The notes beneath the pieces are model-generated. The model was not told where the DNA came from. It did no database searches and saw only the letters and a program-made list of their open reading frames with translations. Position numbers and translations under genes: made by a program. A stretch of DNA of 64,000 bases from an uncultured Sunxiuqinia sp. (GTDB lineage Bacteria; Bacteroidota; Bacteroidia; Bacteroidales; Prolixibacteraceae): assembly GCF_947495665.1 (NCBI RefSeq), contig NZ_CANLZV010000018.1:16472-80471 (forward strand), written 5' to 3'. Positions 25,244 to 33,531 of this stretch are shown here, piece by piece (positions within the stretch are counted from its first letter, which is position 1; the number at the start of each line of letters is the position of its first letter).

Positions 25244-26977
25244 TCAGTAAATCTTTTCAACGACCGGTTTTTCCTGATACACCAATAGGCTGACTACTTC
25301 GTCGGCCAGTACGCCCATTTTTAAAAGCTCGGTGTAAATATCGGCGTAGATAACACCCACTTTTGTTTTGTAGCCTCCTTTTCGCAGATTTTTAAAATGC
25401 TCCTGTTGCAGCTTGTCATGATCTTTTTTGATGTTCTGCATTAAGGTCCTCACCTCGTGAATATCGATGGAGAGTTCGGCATCTTTTACAACCCCAATCA
25501 TGAGGCAAAACAGCTCTGAAATGCGATCGGAAAAGCGGAGCAGGTTTCCATACATTTCTTCGTTAAACTGAAGCTTGCCCGATGTTTTACGGCTGATGGC
25601 CTTCGAAATGGAGTAACATGAGTCGGCAATACTTTCAATATGGGTGGTTATTTGCAGCATTTTGTTGATGTTTTCTGCGGCCTGGTGGCTGAGCTCTTGC
25701 TTGGAGACTTCCGCTAAATAGGCAGCAATTTCAACTTCAAGCTGATCCGATATTTCTTCGTACTTTTTGATCTTGTGTTGGTAGTGCGTAATTTTTTTGT
25801 CCGAATGGGTCTGCAGCAGTTCCCGGGTGTGGAAAAACATTTTTTCAACTCGCTCGGTGTACACCATCAGTTCCTTTCGGGCTTGCAAAATCGATAAATC
25901 AATGGTAGACAGAAGCCCGGTGCTGATAAACTGGAGGCGGAACTCTTCATCGTCCTCTTTTTGTTTGACAATTTTCACAATCAGTTTTTCCAGCGGCTTA
26001 ACAAACCAAATAAGAATAAAGGTATTCAGCAGGTTGAATATGGTGTGAAAGATGGAAAGGGCGATCGGGATGGCTGCTGCTGTTTGCTGGGTTGTTTGCC
26101 CTGCCGTTGCCAGAGGGGAATCGAACCCATTGTGCACGGTAATGGAACTAATCAGGTCGAGAAACGGGAAAAATACCGGCAAGAGCAACAATACACCAAG
26201 CATGTTGAAAAATAAGTGCGCTGTGGCGGTTCGTTTGGCAGAGGTGTTGGCTACCAAAGCGGCCAGGTTAGCGGTAATGGTCGTACCTATGTTTTGTCCA
26301 AGCACCATAGCTGCTGCCATGTCAAAAGCAATCCATCCGTTAAAGCACATCACCAGGGTTAAGGCCATTACCGCACTGGATGACTGGATTAACATGGTCA
26401 GGATGACACCAATAAACAGGAAGATTAGAACAGAGCCATAACCATAATTGGAGAAGTTGGTTAAAAAGCGCAGTATTTCCGGATTGCTATTGATATCTGG
26501 TGTGGAGTGATTTAAAAAATCAAGACCAATGAAAATAATGGCAAAGCCAATGATGACGCTTCCCCAGTTGTTGCGGTTGGTGTTTTTAGAAAAAAGCAGT
26601 GGGAAGGTTATGCCGATTAGCGGTAACACCAACATGCTGATTTCAACTTTAAAGCCTAGAATAGATATGAGCCAGGCGGTTACTGTGGTTCCAATGTTGG
26701 ACCCCATGATTACCCCGATGGATTCGGCAAAAGTGACCAGCCCGGCATTAACAAAGCTGACGAGCATCACCGTTGTGGCCGACGATGATTGGATGATGGC
26801 CGTAACCAGGAAACCGGTAAATATGCCTTTAAATCGGTTCGAAGTCATTGCCGACAGGATTCCTCGCAAGCGATCGCCGGCAACTTTTTGTAGGGATTCG
26901 CTCATCAGTTTCATGCCAAACAGGAAGAATCCCAGTGACCCCAGCAGTTTGAGGAGGTCAAATATGGAGTAGTTCAT
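25244..26977 (-). CDS. Na+/phosphate cotransporter family protein with PhoU-like tail
   Basis: Inner-membrane transporter of 577 residues. The N-terminal half (1-310) holds two inverted PNaS repeats with the QSSSATTVMLVSFVNAG and QSSSAVMALTLVMCFNG signatures and GSNIGTTVTAW / GQNIGTTITAN elements, which are the substrate-site hallmarks of the NptA/YjbB family. The C-terminal cytoplasmic part (about 350-577) is helical and PhoU-like. In related YjbB-type proteins this pairing suggests phosphate export or homeostasis. Single gene on the minus strand, convergent with lpdA. Upstream 26978-27163 holds no feature that I can support. Confidence 0.93.
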   Translation of the reverse strand: MNYSIFDLLKLLGSLGFFLFGMKLMSESLQKVAGDRLRGILSAMTSNRFKGIFTGFLVTAIIQSSSATTVMLVSFVNAGLVTFAESIGVIMGSNIGTTVTAWLISILGFKVEISMLVLPLIGITFPLLFSKNTNRNNWGSVIIGFAIIFIGLDFLNHSTPDINSNPEILRFLTNFSNYGYGSVLIFLFIGVILTMLIQSSSAVMALTLVMCFNGWIAFDMAAAMVLGQNIGTTITANLAALVANTSAKRTATAHLFFNMLGVLLLLPVFFPFLDLISSITVHNGFDSPLATAGQTTQQTAAAIPIALSIFHTIFNLLNTFILIWFVKPLEKLIVKIVKQKEDDEEFRLQFISTGLLSTIDLSILQARKELMVYTERVEKMFFHTRELLQTHSDKKITHYQHKIKKYEEISDQLEVEIAAYLAEVSKQELSHQAAENINKMLQITTHIESIADSCYSISKAISRKTSGKLQFNEEMYGNLLRFSDRISELFCLMIGVVKDAELSIDIHEVRTLMQNIKKDHDKLQQEHFKNLRKGGYKTKVGVIYADIYTELLKMGVLADEVVSLLVYQEKPVVEKIY

Positions 26978-27163
26978 AATGCGTTGAAAAATTTTGCGCT
27001 AAATATATTACTTATCGAACCTCCGGACAAAATATTCGACCACAGAAAACGGAAAAGCTGAAAAGAATCATTCGGGGGATCGGTAAAGTATCCTGAATCG
27101 TTCTTCCTTTTTAGCTCTATCCACAGGCTGAAATGTGTTGTATTTAATGCTGAATGTTTCGGT

Positions 27164-28393
27164 TTAGAGGTAATCACTTTTCTTCATAATGTTGAAGTCT
27201 TCTTTTGAAATTCGGGTGTAGTGCAATGATCCGATTTCATTGGTTGATTTCCCCAAATACCACCCCGACATCTTATTGATTTTTGACGCCGGGTTGTTGA
27301 TGTTCCATCCCAGGGTGACAATGCCGTTCAAATCATATTCCCGACTCATAACAGATGGGGTGTTGTACCAGTAAATCAATTTCCCGTTTCGTTTGCCTAA
27401 CTCGGAGATTAGTACCCGTTGGCTCGAGAACAGCTGGGCATTTTCATTGTCGCACATCCAGCCACTGAATAGTAATTCGCCGTCAATCTCTTCAATTTTG
27501 ACAATTCTCGGAACTTCATATTTTTGATCCAGATCATTGATGGATTTGTTTTGCGGAATGGAATTGTATTTCCAATGTCCGATGATGGAGCGATACCGAA
27601 CCTTGTTTTTTAGTTTTGAGGAAGTTAAGAACAAGAATACCCCGGAAAGCAAGCCGCCGATGGTACTGGCCGTTTCAAAATTCGACATGCCAAAGTCTTT
27701 CTGAAAATACAGGGTGATAAAGATGGCGCCCATCATTAATGCTTTGCTTAAGGTTCCAAGGCCTTTATCGGTGAAGGAGTAGTGAAGCATTTGATCAATC
27801 AGGGAGATGTCTTCTTTTTCAGGGTCTTCGGAGTTTTTAAACATCCTGAATTCCGTTACATTGTCACGGTTGTCTTCAAAGTTTTCGGCAACCAAGTACA
27901 GGTGGTGATTTTCACCGGCTTCTTTACTGCATAGGATAGCTGTTTCCAGGCCTAGTTTTCCTTTTTCCAGGTATTTGGCTGAAATGGCTGTGTCTTCAAC
28001 TTCTTTCAGTTTAATATCGCCAAATTTTTCCTGGATGTTGTTTTTGCATTGTTTGAGAGCTTGCGGGTGCGAAGCAATCTGGTTGATTTGTGTTAACGGA
28101 ATGTCACTGCTTTTAGTGAATAAGCAGTGATGGATGTCCAGCAATTCAGTGGCCACTAAATCAATAAATTCGGTTTTAATTGCATTGTAGGTTTCTTCAA
28201 CAATTCCGCCAATGCTGTTCTTTACAGCTACAACGCCATAGGTAATTTCATTGCGTTTAAGCATGCCAATAACACTTTTTGACGAGATGAGCGGAATGAG
28301 TTCGACATCGGTTAGGTTTAGTTTTTCGGCAATTTTTTTAGCTGCTCTTTCAGAGTTACTGCCAGCCATTCCTTGGTAGCCAATCTTAATCAT
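27164..28393 (-). CDS. Prephenate-dehydratase-like domain fused to two TM helices and a beta-rich domain
   Basis: A 409-residue protein with an unusual architecture. Residues 1-187 read like the PDT domain of PheA: IGYQGMAGSNSERAA, YGVVAVKNSIGGIVEETYN, DIHHCLF, ASHPQALKQCK, and VAENFEDNRDNVTEFRMF. The catalytic TRF motif is altered to TEF (T180), so dehydratase activity is doubtful. Two hydrophobic segments follow at about 215-231 and 241-258, then a beta-rich, Trp-containing domain (268-395) opening IIGHWKY with FSGWMCDNE and VTLGWNIN. Two TM helices followed by a beta-rich domain is also the layout of Cap15-type CBASS effectors (general resemblance only). No nucleotide cyclase gene is adjacent. 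No other aromatic-pathway gene is nearby. Function unknown. Confidence 0.75.
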   Translation of the reverse strand: MIKIGYQGMAGSNSERAAKKIAEKLNLTDVELIPLISSKSVIGMLKRNEITYGVVAVKNSIGGIVEETYNAIKTEFIDLVATELLDIHHCLFTKSSDIPLTQINQIASHPQALKQCKNNIQEKFGDIKLKEVEDTAISAKYLEKGKLGLETAILCSKEAGENHHLYLVAENFEDNRDNVTEFRMFKNSEDPEKEDISLIDQMLHYSFTDKGLGTLSKALMMGAIFITLYFQKDFGMSNFETASTIGGLLSGVFLFLTSSKLKNKVRYRSIIGHWKYNSIPQNKSINDLDQKYEVPRIVKIEEIDGELLFSGWMCDNENAQLFSSQRVLISELGKRNGKLIYWYNTPSVMSREYDLNGIVTLGWNINNPASKINKMSGWYLGKSTNEIGSLHYTRISKEDFNIMKKSDYL

Positions 28394-28543
28394 GGTTCAA
28401 CTAGTTTATAAATTCAATTAATGGCAGTCAGTATCAAAAAGGGAGTAAATTCAGTTTAGGGTTAGCTGGCTGCTCTTCGTTCGTTTTTTATGCAAAGTAG
28501 TAAAAAATTAGTTTGAAAGCGGATCATTCCTGAATCCTTTTTG

Positions 28544-28623
<80 letters not shown>

Positions 28624-28833
28624 CTTCAGCTGGCTTTTGCCGGTGGGGTGTTGTTGGTAAGTAAGCCGTGGAGCTCCAGGCTCGGATTTATCTTAACCGA
28701 GTTGCGCAGTCATGCGTTTACAAACCTGGACCCCATTGACTTGGTCACATAGCATTACCTCCGAATTGGTAAATTCCTGTTGCTGTTTTAAAACGTTTTT
28801 CAGGAATCGGAGAGTGAATTTAAGTTTTTAACT

Positions 28834-28841
28834 TAAATTTG
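28834..28841 (+). promoter_or_regulatory. Putative promoter -7 box of the fluoride-responsive transcript
   Basis: TAAATTTG matches TAnnTTTG exactly and would start transcription near 28848, right at the first base of the riboswitch. A -33 TTTG is not clear. Confidence 0.5.
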
Positions 28842-28846
28842 CAGGA

Positions 28847-28925
28847 CATTGGCAATGAGGTCTGCCTTAAACCGTTTCGTTTCGGAACTAATGACTTCTA
28901 CGTGTAATGGCTGAAGCCAATGTAG
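28847..28925 (+). promoter_or_regulatory. Fluoride riboswitch (crcB motif)
   Basis: The aptamer is 28851-28902: GGCAATGAGGTCTGCC (stem 1 GGC/GCC), TTAAACCG, a short hairpin CCG-CGG, then CTAATGACTTCTAC. Conserved crcB positions (ATGAGG, GCC, AAAC, CTAATGAC, CTAC) are all present, and GAGGTC (28857-28862) can pair with GACTTC (28893-28898). The downstream GCCAATG (28916-28922) is a perfect complement of CATTGGC at the aptamer's 5' end (28847-28853), and TGGCT/AGCCA forms a competing hairpin, so a switch is plausible. It precedes a CLC-F type gene by 21 bp, which supports the call. Confidence 0.88.
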
Positions 28926-28945
28926 AATCATCTATTTAAGGTACT

Positions 28946-30250
28946 ATGAACATAAAAAGAATCCGAGACTTCCTATTCACTTTCGAGCAAATCCCTTCCC
29001 TTATTTATCTTTTGAAATGGATTTTTATTTGTCTTGTCCTGGGCGTGATTGTGGGGAGCATTTCGGCCTTTTTTCTGTTGAGTCTGGAGTGGGTAACCAA
29101 TTGGCGGGAGTCGCACCTGTGGATTATCGCCTTGCTTCCTGTTGGCGGATTTATTATTGGCTTGTCCTACCATTTGTACGGCAACAGCGTGGTGAAAGGA
29201 AACAACCTGTTGCTTGAAGAATTTCATACGCCGGAGAAAATCATTCCCTTCCGGATGGCTCCATTGGTGTTGTTTGGAACCATTTTAACGCACTTTTTTG
29301 GTGGGTCAGCCGGGCGAGAGGGAACAGCTGTTCAAATTGGAGGAGCCATTGCCGACCGGTTTACCAAGGTTTTCAACTTGTCGAAACGCGATCGGAAAAT
29401 TATGCTGATTGCCGGAATTAGCGCCGGGTTTGCCTCGGTATTTGGAACTCCTTTGGCCGGAGGTATTTTTGCCCTTGAAGTTTTGATCTTGGGTCGAATA
29501 CGGCTCGATGCCATTATCCCCAGTTTTTTGGCGGCAGTTTTTGCCAATTACTTTTGCGAGATCTGGAATGTGTCTCACACCCACTATCACATTGCTTCGG
29601 TGGCTGAAATGAATCCGGTTAACTTGCTATGGGCCTTATTGGCCGGAATTATTTTTGGCCTTGTGGCCATGCTGTTTTCAAAGTCAACTCATTTCTGGAG
29701 CGACCTGTTTAACCGCACCATCAGGTATTCGCCTTTGCGCCCCGTGATTGGCGGAGTTGTTTTGGCTGTCGCTATCTACTTGATTGGTACCACCAAGTAC
29801 ATCGGGTTGGGTATTCCAACCATTGTTGATGCGTTTGAAATTAAGTTGAACTCGTATGATTTTCTGCTGAAAATACTGTTTACATCCTTTACTCTGGGGG
29901 CTGGTTTTAAGGGGGGAGAAGTAACGCCACTGTTTTACATTGGAGCGGCCTTGGGAAATGCTTTGGTGTGGTTCATTCCCTTGCCTATGGGGCTGTTGGC
30001 CGGAATGGGTTTTGTTGCTGTTTTTGCCGGCGCTACCAACACGCCCATTGCCTGTACGGTGATGGGAATTGAGCTGTTTGGAATTGAAGCAGGAATGTTC
30101 ATTGCGCTTGCCTGCAGCACTTCGTATTTATTTTCCGGACATTCGGGCGTGTATTCGTCGCAGATTATCGGAAGCCCCAAACACAACTTTTTCATTCGCG
30201 AAAAAGGTTTGCAGCTTTCTGAAATTAAGAAGAAAAGAAAGAAGAAATAG
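28946..30250 (+). CDS. CLC-F family fluoride/proton antiporter
   Basis: A 434-residue inner-membrane CLC protein. The filter motifs are those of the fluoride branch rather than chloride CLCs: GNSVVKGNNLLLEE (79-92) replaces the GSGIP motif, and GGSAGREGTAVQIGG (119-133) has Thr after the gating Glu125 region where chloride CLCs have Pro. The helix N-type motif GAGFKGGEVTPLFYIGAALG is also characteristic. Ten or more TM segments are predicted. CLC-F proteins export toxic fluoride and are commonly controlled by fluoride riboswitches, and one is present directly upstream. So the role is fluoride detoxification. The C-terminus is a basic tail rich in Lys and Arg. Confidence 0.9.
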   Translation: MNIKRIRDFLFTFEQIPSLIYLLKWIFICLVLGVIVGSISAFFLLSLEWVTNWRESHLWIIALLPVGGFIIGLSYHLYGNSVVKGNNLLLEEFHTPEKIIPFRMAPLVLFGTILTHFFGGSAGREGTAVQIGGAIADRFTKVFNLSKRDRKIMLIAGISAGFASVFGTPLAGGIFALEVLILGRIRLDAIIPSFLAAVFANYFCEIWNVSHTHYHIASVAEMNPVNLLWALLAGIIFGLVAMLFSKSTHFWSDLFNRTIRYSPLRPVIGGVVLAVAIYLIGTTKYIGLGIPTIVDAFEIKLNSYDFLLKILFTSFTLGAGFKGGEVTPLFYIGAALGNALVWFIPLPMGLLAGMGFVAVFAGATNTPIACTVMGIELFGIEAGMFIALACSTSYLFSGHSGVYSSQIIGSPKHNFFIREKGLQLSEIKKKRKKK

Positions 30251-30385
30251 GCTGTTGATGCTTTCCGCTTACGCGATCACTTTGCCCTGCTTGAAGCTTC
30301 TCTGTTTCCTTGAAAAGAAAACTCCCTCAAGACTTTCGTCCGGAAGGAGTTTCATTAGTAAGTAGTAGTAATTGAGTGTAGTGTT

Positions 30386-31984
30386 TTATTTTTTCTCTAC
30401 AAAGTCATCGGGGGCATAGTAAATGCCTTTTTCTTGCCAGATGGCTTGTAGCTTTTTCAGCGCTGTTTTGAATGAGTCGAAATCTTTGTTCGCCAGCTCA
30501 GTCCAGCCGACCTCGGCATAGGCTGCCAATCGTGGAAAAACCATAAAATGCATGTGCCCGTTGGTCGGAATCCACTCTCCCCACATTTGCGAACCGGTTC
30601 CAATCACCTTGCTGTGGTATTCTTTGGCCAGTCCTTCCGGAATCGGATCGAAATGGTAAGCTTTGGACAAGGGGATGGATTGGTAATCGTAATCCAGGTA
30701 GGTTAGAGAATGAAGTGAGTTGACAATCTCGTAACCATTGCTGGCAGCGGTTGTGGCCAGGTTTAAATCACCTTTCCAAAAATGAATCAACGTTTGCTGG
30801 GCCAGTTGCTGATCAACCTTGGTGTCCGAGTCATCCTGAAAATGATGCAGGTTATGCCCCATAATTTCGTTCCAGCCCATCATCCTTCTTCCTTTCGATT
30901 CCAGGTAATTTGAAATTCGGTTGGTGAAGAAAACCTGTAAGCCTGCCGGTGAAGCAATACCATTCTTTTTCATGTATGCCTGAACGGTTTCTGACGATTT
31001 CCAGTGGTCGTATTTCACCTCGTCTCCACCAATATGGATTACTTCTGAAGGGAACAGTTCCATCACTTCGTCCAGCACATCGGTCAGGAACTGGTAAACT
31101 TTCGGATCGCTTACATCATAGACATCGGTACCAACTCCAAATTTTGTTGGGACTTCAATTTCTTTTTTGGCCGTGCCCAACCAGGGGTAAGCGGCAATGG
31201 CAGCACTGGAGTGCCCCGGCATTTCAATTTCCGGAACAATGGTAATGTGCCTTGCCTTGGCGTAGGCAATAATTTCTTTGATTTGTTCCTGGGTGTAGAA
31301 CCCTTCGTGAGGCTCGGCCGACTGGATTGGGCTATCCCATTTTAGCGGACCAACCTGGGTGCTGCTTCGCTTGGAGCCAATTTGTGTCAGAAGCGGGTAT
31401 TTTTTGATTTCAATTCGCCAGCCCTGATCGTCTACCAGGTGCCAATGGAAAACATTCATTTTCAAACGAGCCATCTCATCCAGCAACAGTTTTACCTGTT
31501 CTGCTCCTTTGAAATAGCGTGATTCGTCGAGCATGAAAGCCCGCCAGGGAAAGCGGGGAGAATCGCTGATGGCTACTGCCGGAATTTCACTTGGGTTTTC
31601 ATCCATAAGCTGAAGCAAGGTTTGCACGCCATAAAACCATCCGGTTGCAGTGGATGCACTTATTTCAATAGACTTGGGTGAAATATTTAGTTCGTAAGCT
31701 TCTTTGCTGAGTTTGCCGTTTTGCTTAAACAGGATGTAGTTTTCTTTCTGCTTATTGTTTTCTTCCAACTGGTTTTCCAGTCCGAAAGCTGTTTGAAGCT
31801 GTTGCTGTAAGGTTTTAGCCGACTCATAGCCAGCTACACCAGTGATAATTTTGGTTTGCGGGTTGATGGCAAAATGCCCATTCTGCTGCTTGATTTCCTG
31901 AGGGCGAGGAATAATATTCAGGGGTTGTGCCAGCGTAATGCCCGTAATGAGGCACAAGGCCAATAAGATGGTTGATCGTTTCAT
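30386..31984 (-). CDS. Beta-N-acetylhexosaminidase (GH20)
   Basis: Exo-glycosidase removing terminal GlcNAc or GalNAc; 532 residues with signal peptide (LLALCLITGITLAQ, cleavage near residue 20). An N-terminal GH20b-like alpha/beta domain (about 20-145) precedes the TIM barrel that starts FPWRAFMLDESRYF. The catalytic Asp-Glu pair is D321-E322 in IHIGGDEVKYDHW; other barrel landmarks are MNVFHWHLVDDQGWRIEIKKYP, VPEIEMPGHSSAAIA and MMGWNEIMG. All are intact. It follows the GH109-like gene by 103 bp on the same strand, so the two may act together on amino-sugar glycans in the periplasm. Confidence 0.95.
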   Translation of the reverse strand: MKRSTILLALCLITGITLAQPLNIIPRPQEIKQQNGHFAINPQTKIITGVAGYESAKTLQQQLQTAFGLENQLEENNKQKENYILFKQNGKLSKEAYELNISPKSIEISASTATGWFYGVQTLLQLMDENPSEIPAVAISDSPRFPWRAFMLDESRYFKGAEQVKLLLDEMARLKMNVFHWHLVDDQGWRIEIKKYPLLTQIGSKRSSTQVGPLKWDSPIQSAEPHEGFYTQEQIKEIIAYAKARHITIVPEIEMPGHSSAAIAAYPWLGTAKKEIEVPTKFGVGTDVYDVSDPKVYQFLTDVLDEVMELFPSEVIHIGGDEVKYDHWKSSETVQAYMKKNGIASPAGLQVFFTNRISNYLESKGRRMMGWNEIMGHNLHHFQDDSDTKVDQQLAQQTLIHFWKGDLNLATTAASNGYEIVNSLHSLTYLDYDYQSIPLSKAYHFDPIPEGLAKEYHSKVIGTGSQMWGEWIPTNGHMHFMVFPRLAAYAEVGWTELANKDFDSFKTALKKLQAIWQEKGIYYAPDDFVEKK

Positions 31985-32026
31985 TCGTTCGTGTTTTGTG
32001 TTTGTAAGACGCTTTGTTTTTAATTA

Positions 32027-32058
32027 GGAGACTGTCTCTTTGCGAAAAGAAACAGTCT
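32027..32058. terminator. Hairpin after the GH109-like gene
   Basis: GAGACTGT-TCTTT pairs with AAAGA-ACAGTCTC around GCGA, with one bulge. It lies between the GH109-like stop and the GH20 start. No clear T tract follows, so it may be an RNA stability or partial termination structure. Confidence 0.45.
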
Positions 32059-32086
32059 CATGTAAATCTATGAAAAAAACGATCGG

Positions 32087-33424
32087 TTATACAAATTCTA
32101 CCGGTTTGCGTTTGATCCACTGTCCGCGTGTAAAGTCGGGGAAGTATTGTGGAGCACTGTTTTGTGCAATTGATGCTTCTGAAAGCGGTGTTACGGCACT
32201 CCAGGCTGCAGCATCATACACATCCATAACCGGCTGGCGCTGTTCTTTAACGGCATTAATAAATTCGCGGGTAACAAAATAGTCAATGCCGCCATGACCA
32301 GAACCATTGGCTATTTCACCATATTTTTTCCAAAGTGGGTGATCATACTTGTCTTGCCATGCCTGAAACTCGTCCCATGCGTGGTCTTTGCTCTGCCCCT
32401 CAATGTGAATGCGGCGGTGGCCGTAGTCAAAGTCGGTTACACCATCGGTGCCGGCTACATGAAAGTTCAGGGAGTAGGGGCGAGGCAGGTTACAGTCGTG
32501 GGTAACAATGATGGTTTCCCCATTGGTAGTTTTAATAGTTGAGGTAATAATATCGCCTTGTTTCCAGGGAAGTTGGGCATTGGGGTGATCTTTTCCACCT
32601 TTTTCTTCAATGTAATCTTTCAAACCAACTGCTTTTGATGCTGTGGAGGTCAGATACAGGAAGCGGTTTCCGCGGTTGATGTCCAGCATGGCAGCAATAG
32701 GGCCGAGACCATGTGTGGGGTAAACATCGGCATTGCGCATTAAGGAGTGTTGCGTTCTCCAGCGTGCTTCACCTTTGGCTTCTTCGCCAAATTGAAGGCC
32801 GTTGTTGAATTTCACATTCAATAAGCTGTGACGATAGCCGCAACGAGCGTGTACCACTTCACCAAATACGCCTTGTTTCACCATGTTCAATACGGCCATG
32901 GCATCGCGGCGGTAGTTCACATTTTCAAGAATCATACATGGCATTCCGGTTTCCTCCGAAGTGTTGACAAGGTCCCAGCATTCTTCGATGGTATTGGCAG
33001 CAGAAACTTCAAGACCGGCATACTTCCCTGCTTTCATGGTTGCCACAGCCATTCGTGTGTGCCATAGCCAAGGCGTTGAAATAATCACGCCATCAATGTC
33101 GTCACGTTTCAACATTTCAAGGTAAGCGTATTCGCCATCGGAATAAACATCCGCTTCAGGAACGCCAACATCGCGAAGGAGCTTTTGAGTGCGTGTCACT
33201 GCTTCCGGATCGATGTCGCAAAAAGCGGTTACTTTTACACCCTCAGTCATGGCTGCGCGTTTTACGTGTCCGCGTCCACGGCCTCCACAACCAATGAAAG
33301 CAATATTAACTTCACCTTGTTTTTTTCTGGAGAGCGTACTTCCTTTTGAAATATGAGGAGCGATAAACATGCCTGCTCCGGCAGCACCTACTGTGCGGAG
33401 AAAATTCCTTCTGTCCGTTGTCAT
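32087..33424 (-). CDS. Gfo/Idh/MocA family oxidoreductase, GH109-like
   Basis: NAD-binding protein of 445 residues exported by the Tat route: twin Arg at 5-6 in DRRNFLRTVG followed by a hydrophobic AAGAGMFIA. Rossmann motif AFIGCGGRGRGH (42-53), the STPWLWHTRMA substrate loop and ENVNYRRDAMAV follow. The YPTHGLGP segment (235-242) is diagnostic of the GH109 alpha-N-acetylgalactosaminidase subgroup, which hydrolyses glycosides by a NAD-dependent oxidation/elimination. Activity is by analogy only; many similar Gfo/Idh/MocA proteins have other substrates. It lies 107 bp downstream of the membrane regulator and 102 bp upstream of GH20. Confidence 0.88.
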   Translation of the reverse strand: MTTDRRNFLRTVGAAGAGMFIAPHISKGSTLSRKKQGEVNIAFIGCGGRGRGHVKRAAMTEGVKVTAFCDIDPEAVTRTQKLLRDVGVPEADVYSDGEYAYLEMLKRDDIDGVIISTPWLWHTRMAVATMKAGKYAGLEVSAANTIEECWDLVNTSEETGMPCMILENVNYRRDAMAVLNMVKQGVFGEVVHARCGYRHSLLNVKFNNGLQFGEEAKGEARWRTQHSLMRNADVYPTHGLGPIAAMLDINRGNRFLYLTSTASKAVGLKDYIEEKGGKDHPNAQLPWKQGDIITSTIKTTNGETIIVTHDCNLPRPYSLNFHVAGTDGVTDFDYGHRRIHIEGQSKDHAWDEFQAWQDKYDHPLWKKYGEIANGSGHGGIDYFVTREFINAVKEQRQPVMDVYDAAAWSAVTPLSEASIAQNSAPQYFPDFTRGQWIKRKPVEFV

Positions 33425-33531
33425 CTATGTCAGGTTTTAAAAATTGTTTTAAAGTGCTGCAATGTACGCTACTACAGGGGAACAAGGGGAGGAATAAAAG
33501 GGGGAACAACGAAAAAAAATGCGGAAACAGG

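Noticed and set aside
28946..30250. Chloride channel of the usual EriC type
   Set aside because: The filter motifs (NSVVKGNN and GREGT) and the fluoride riboswitch point to the fluoride branch.
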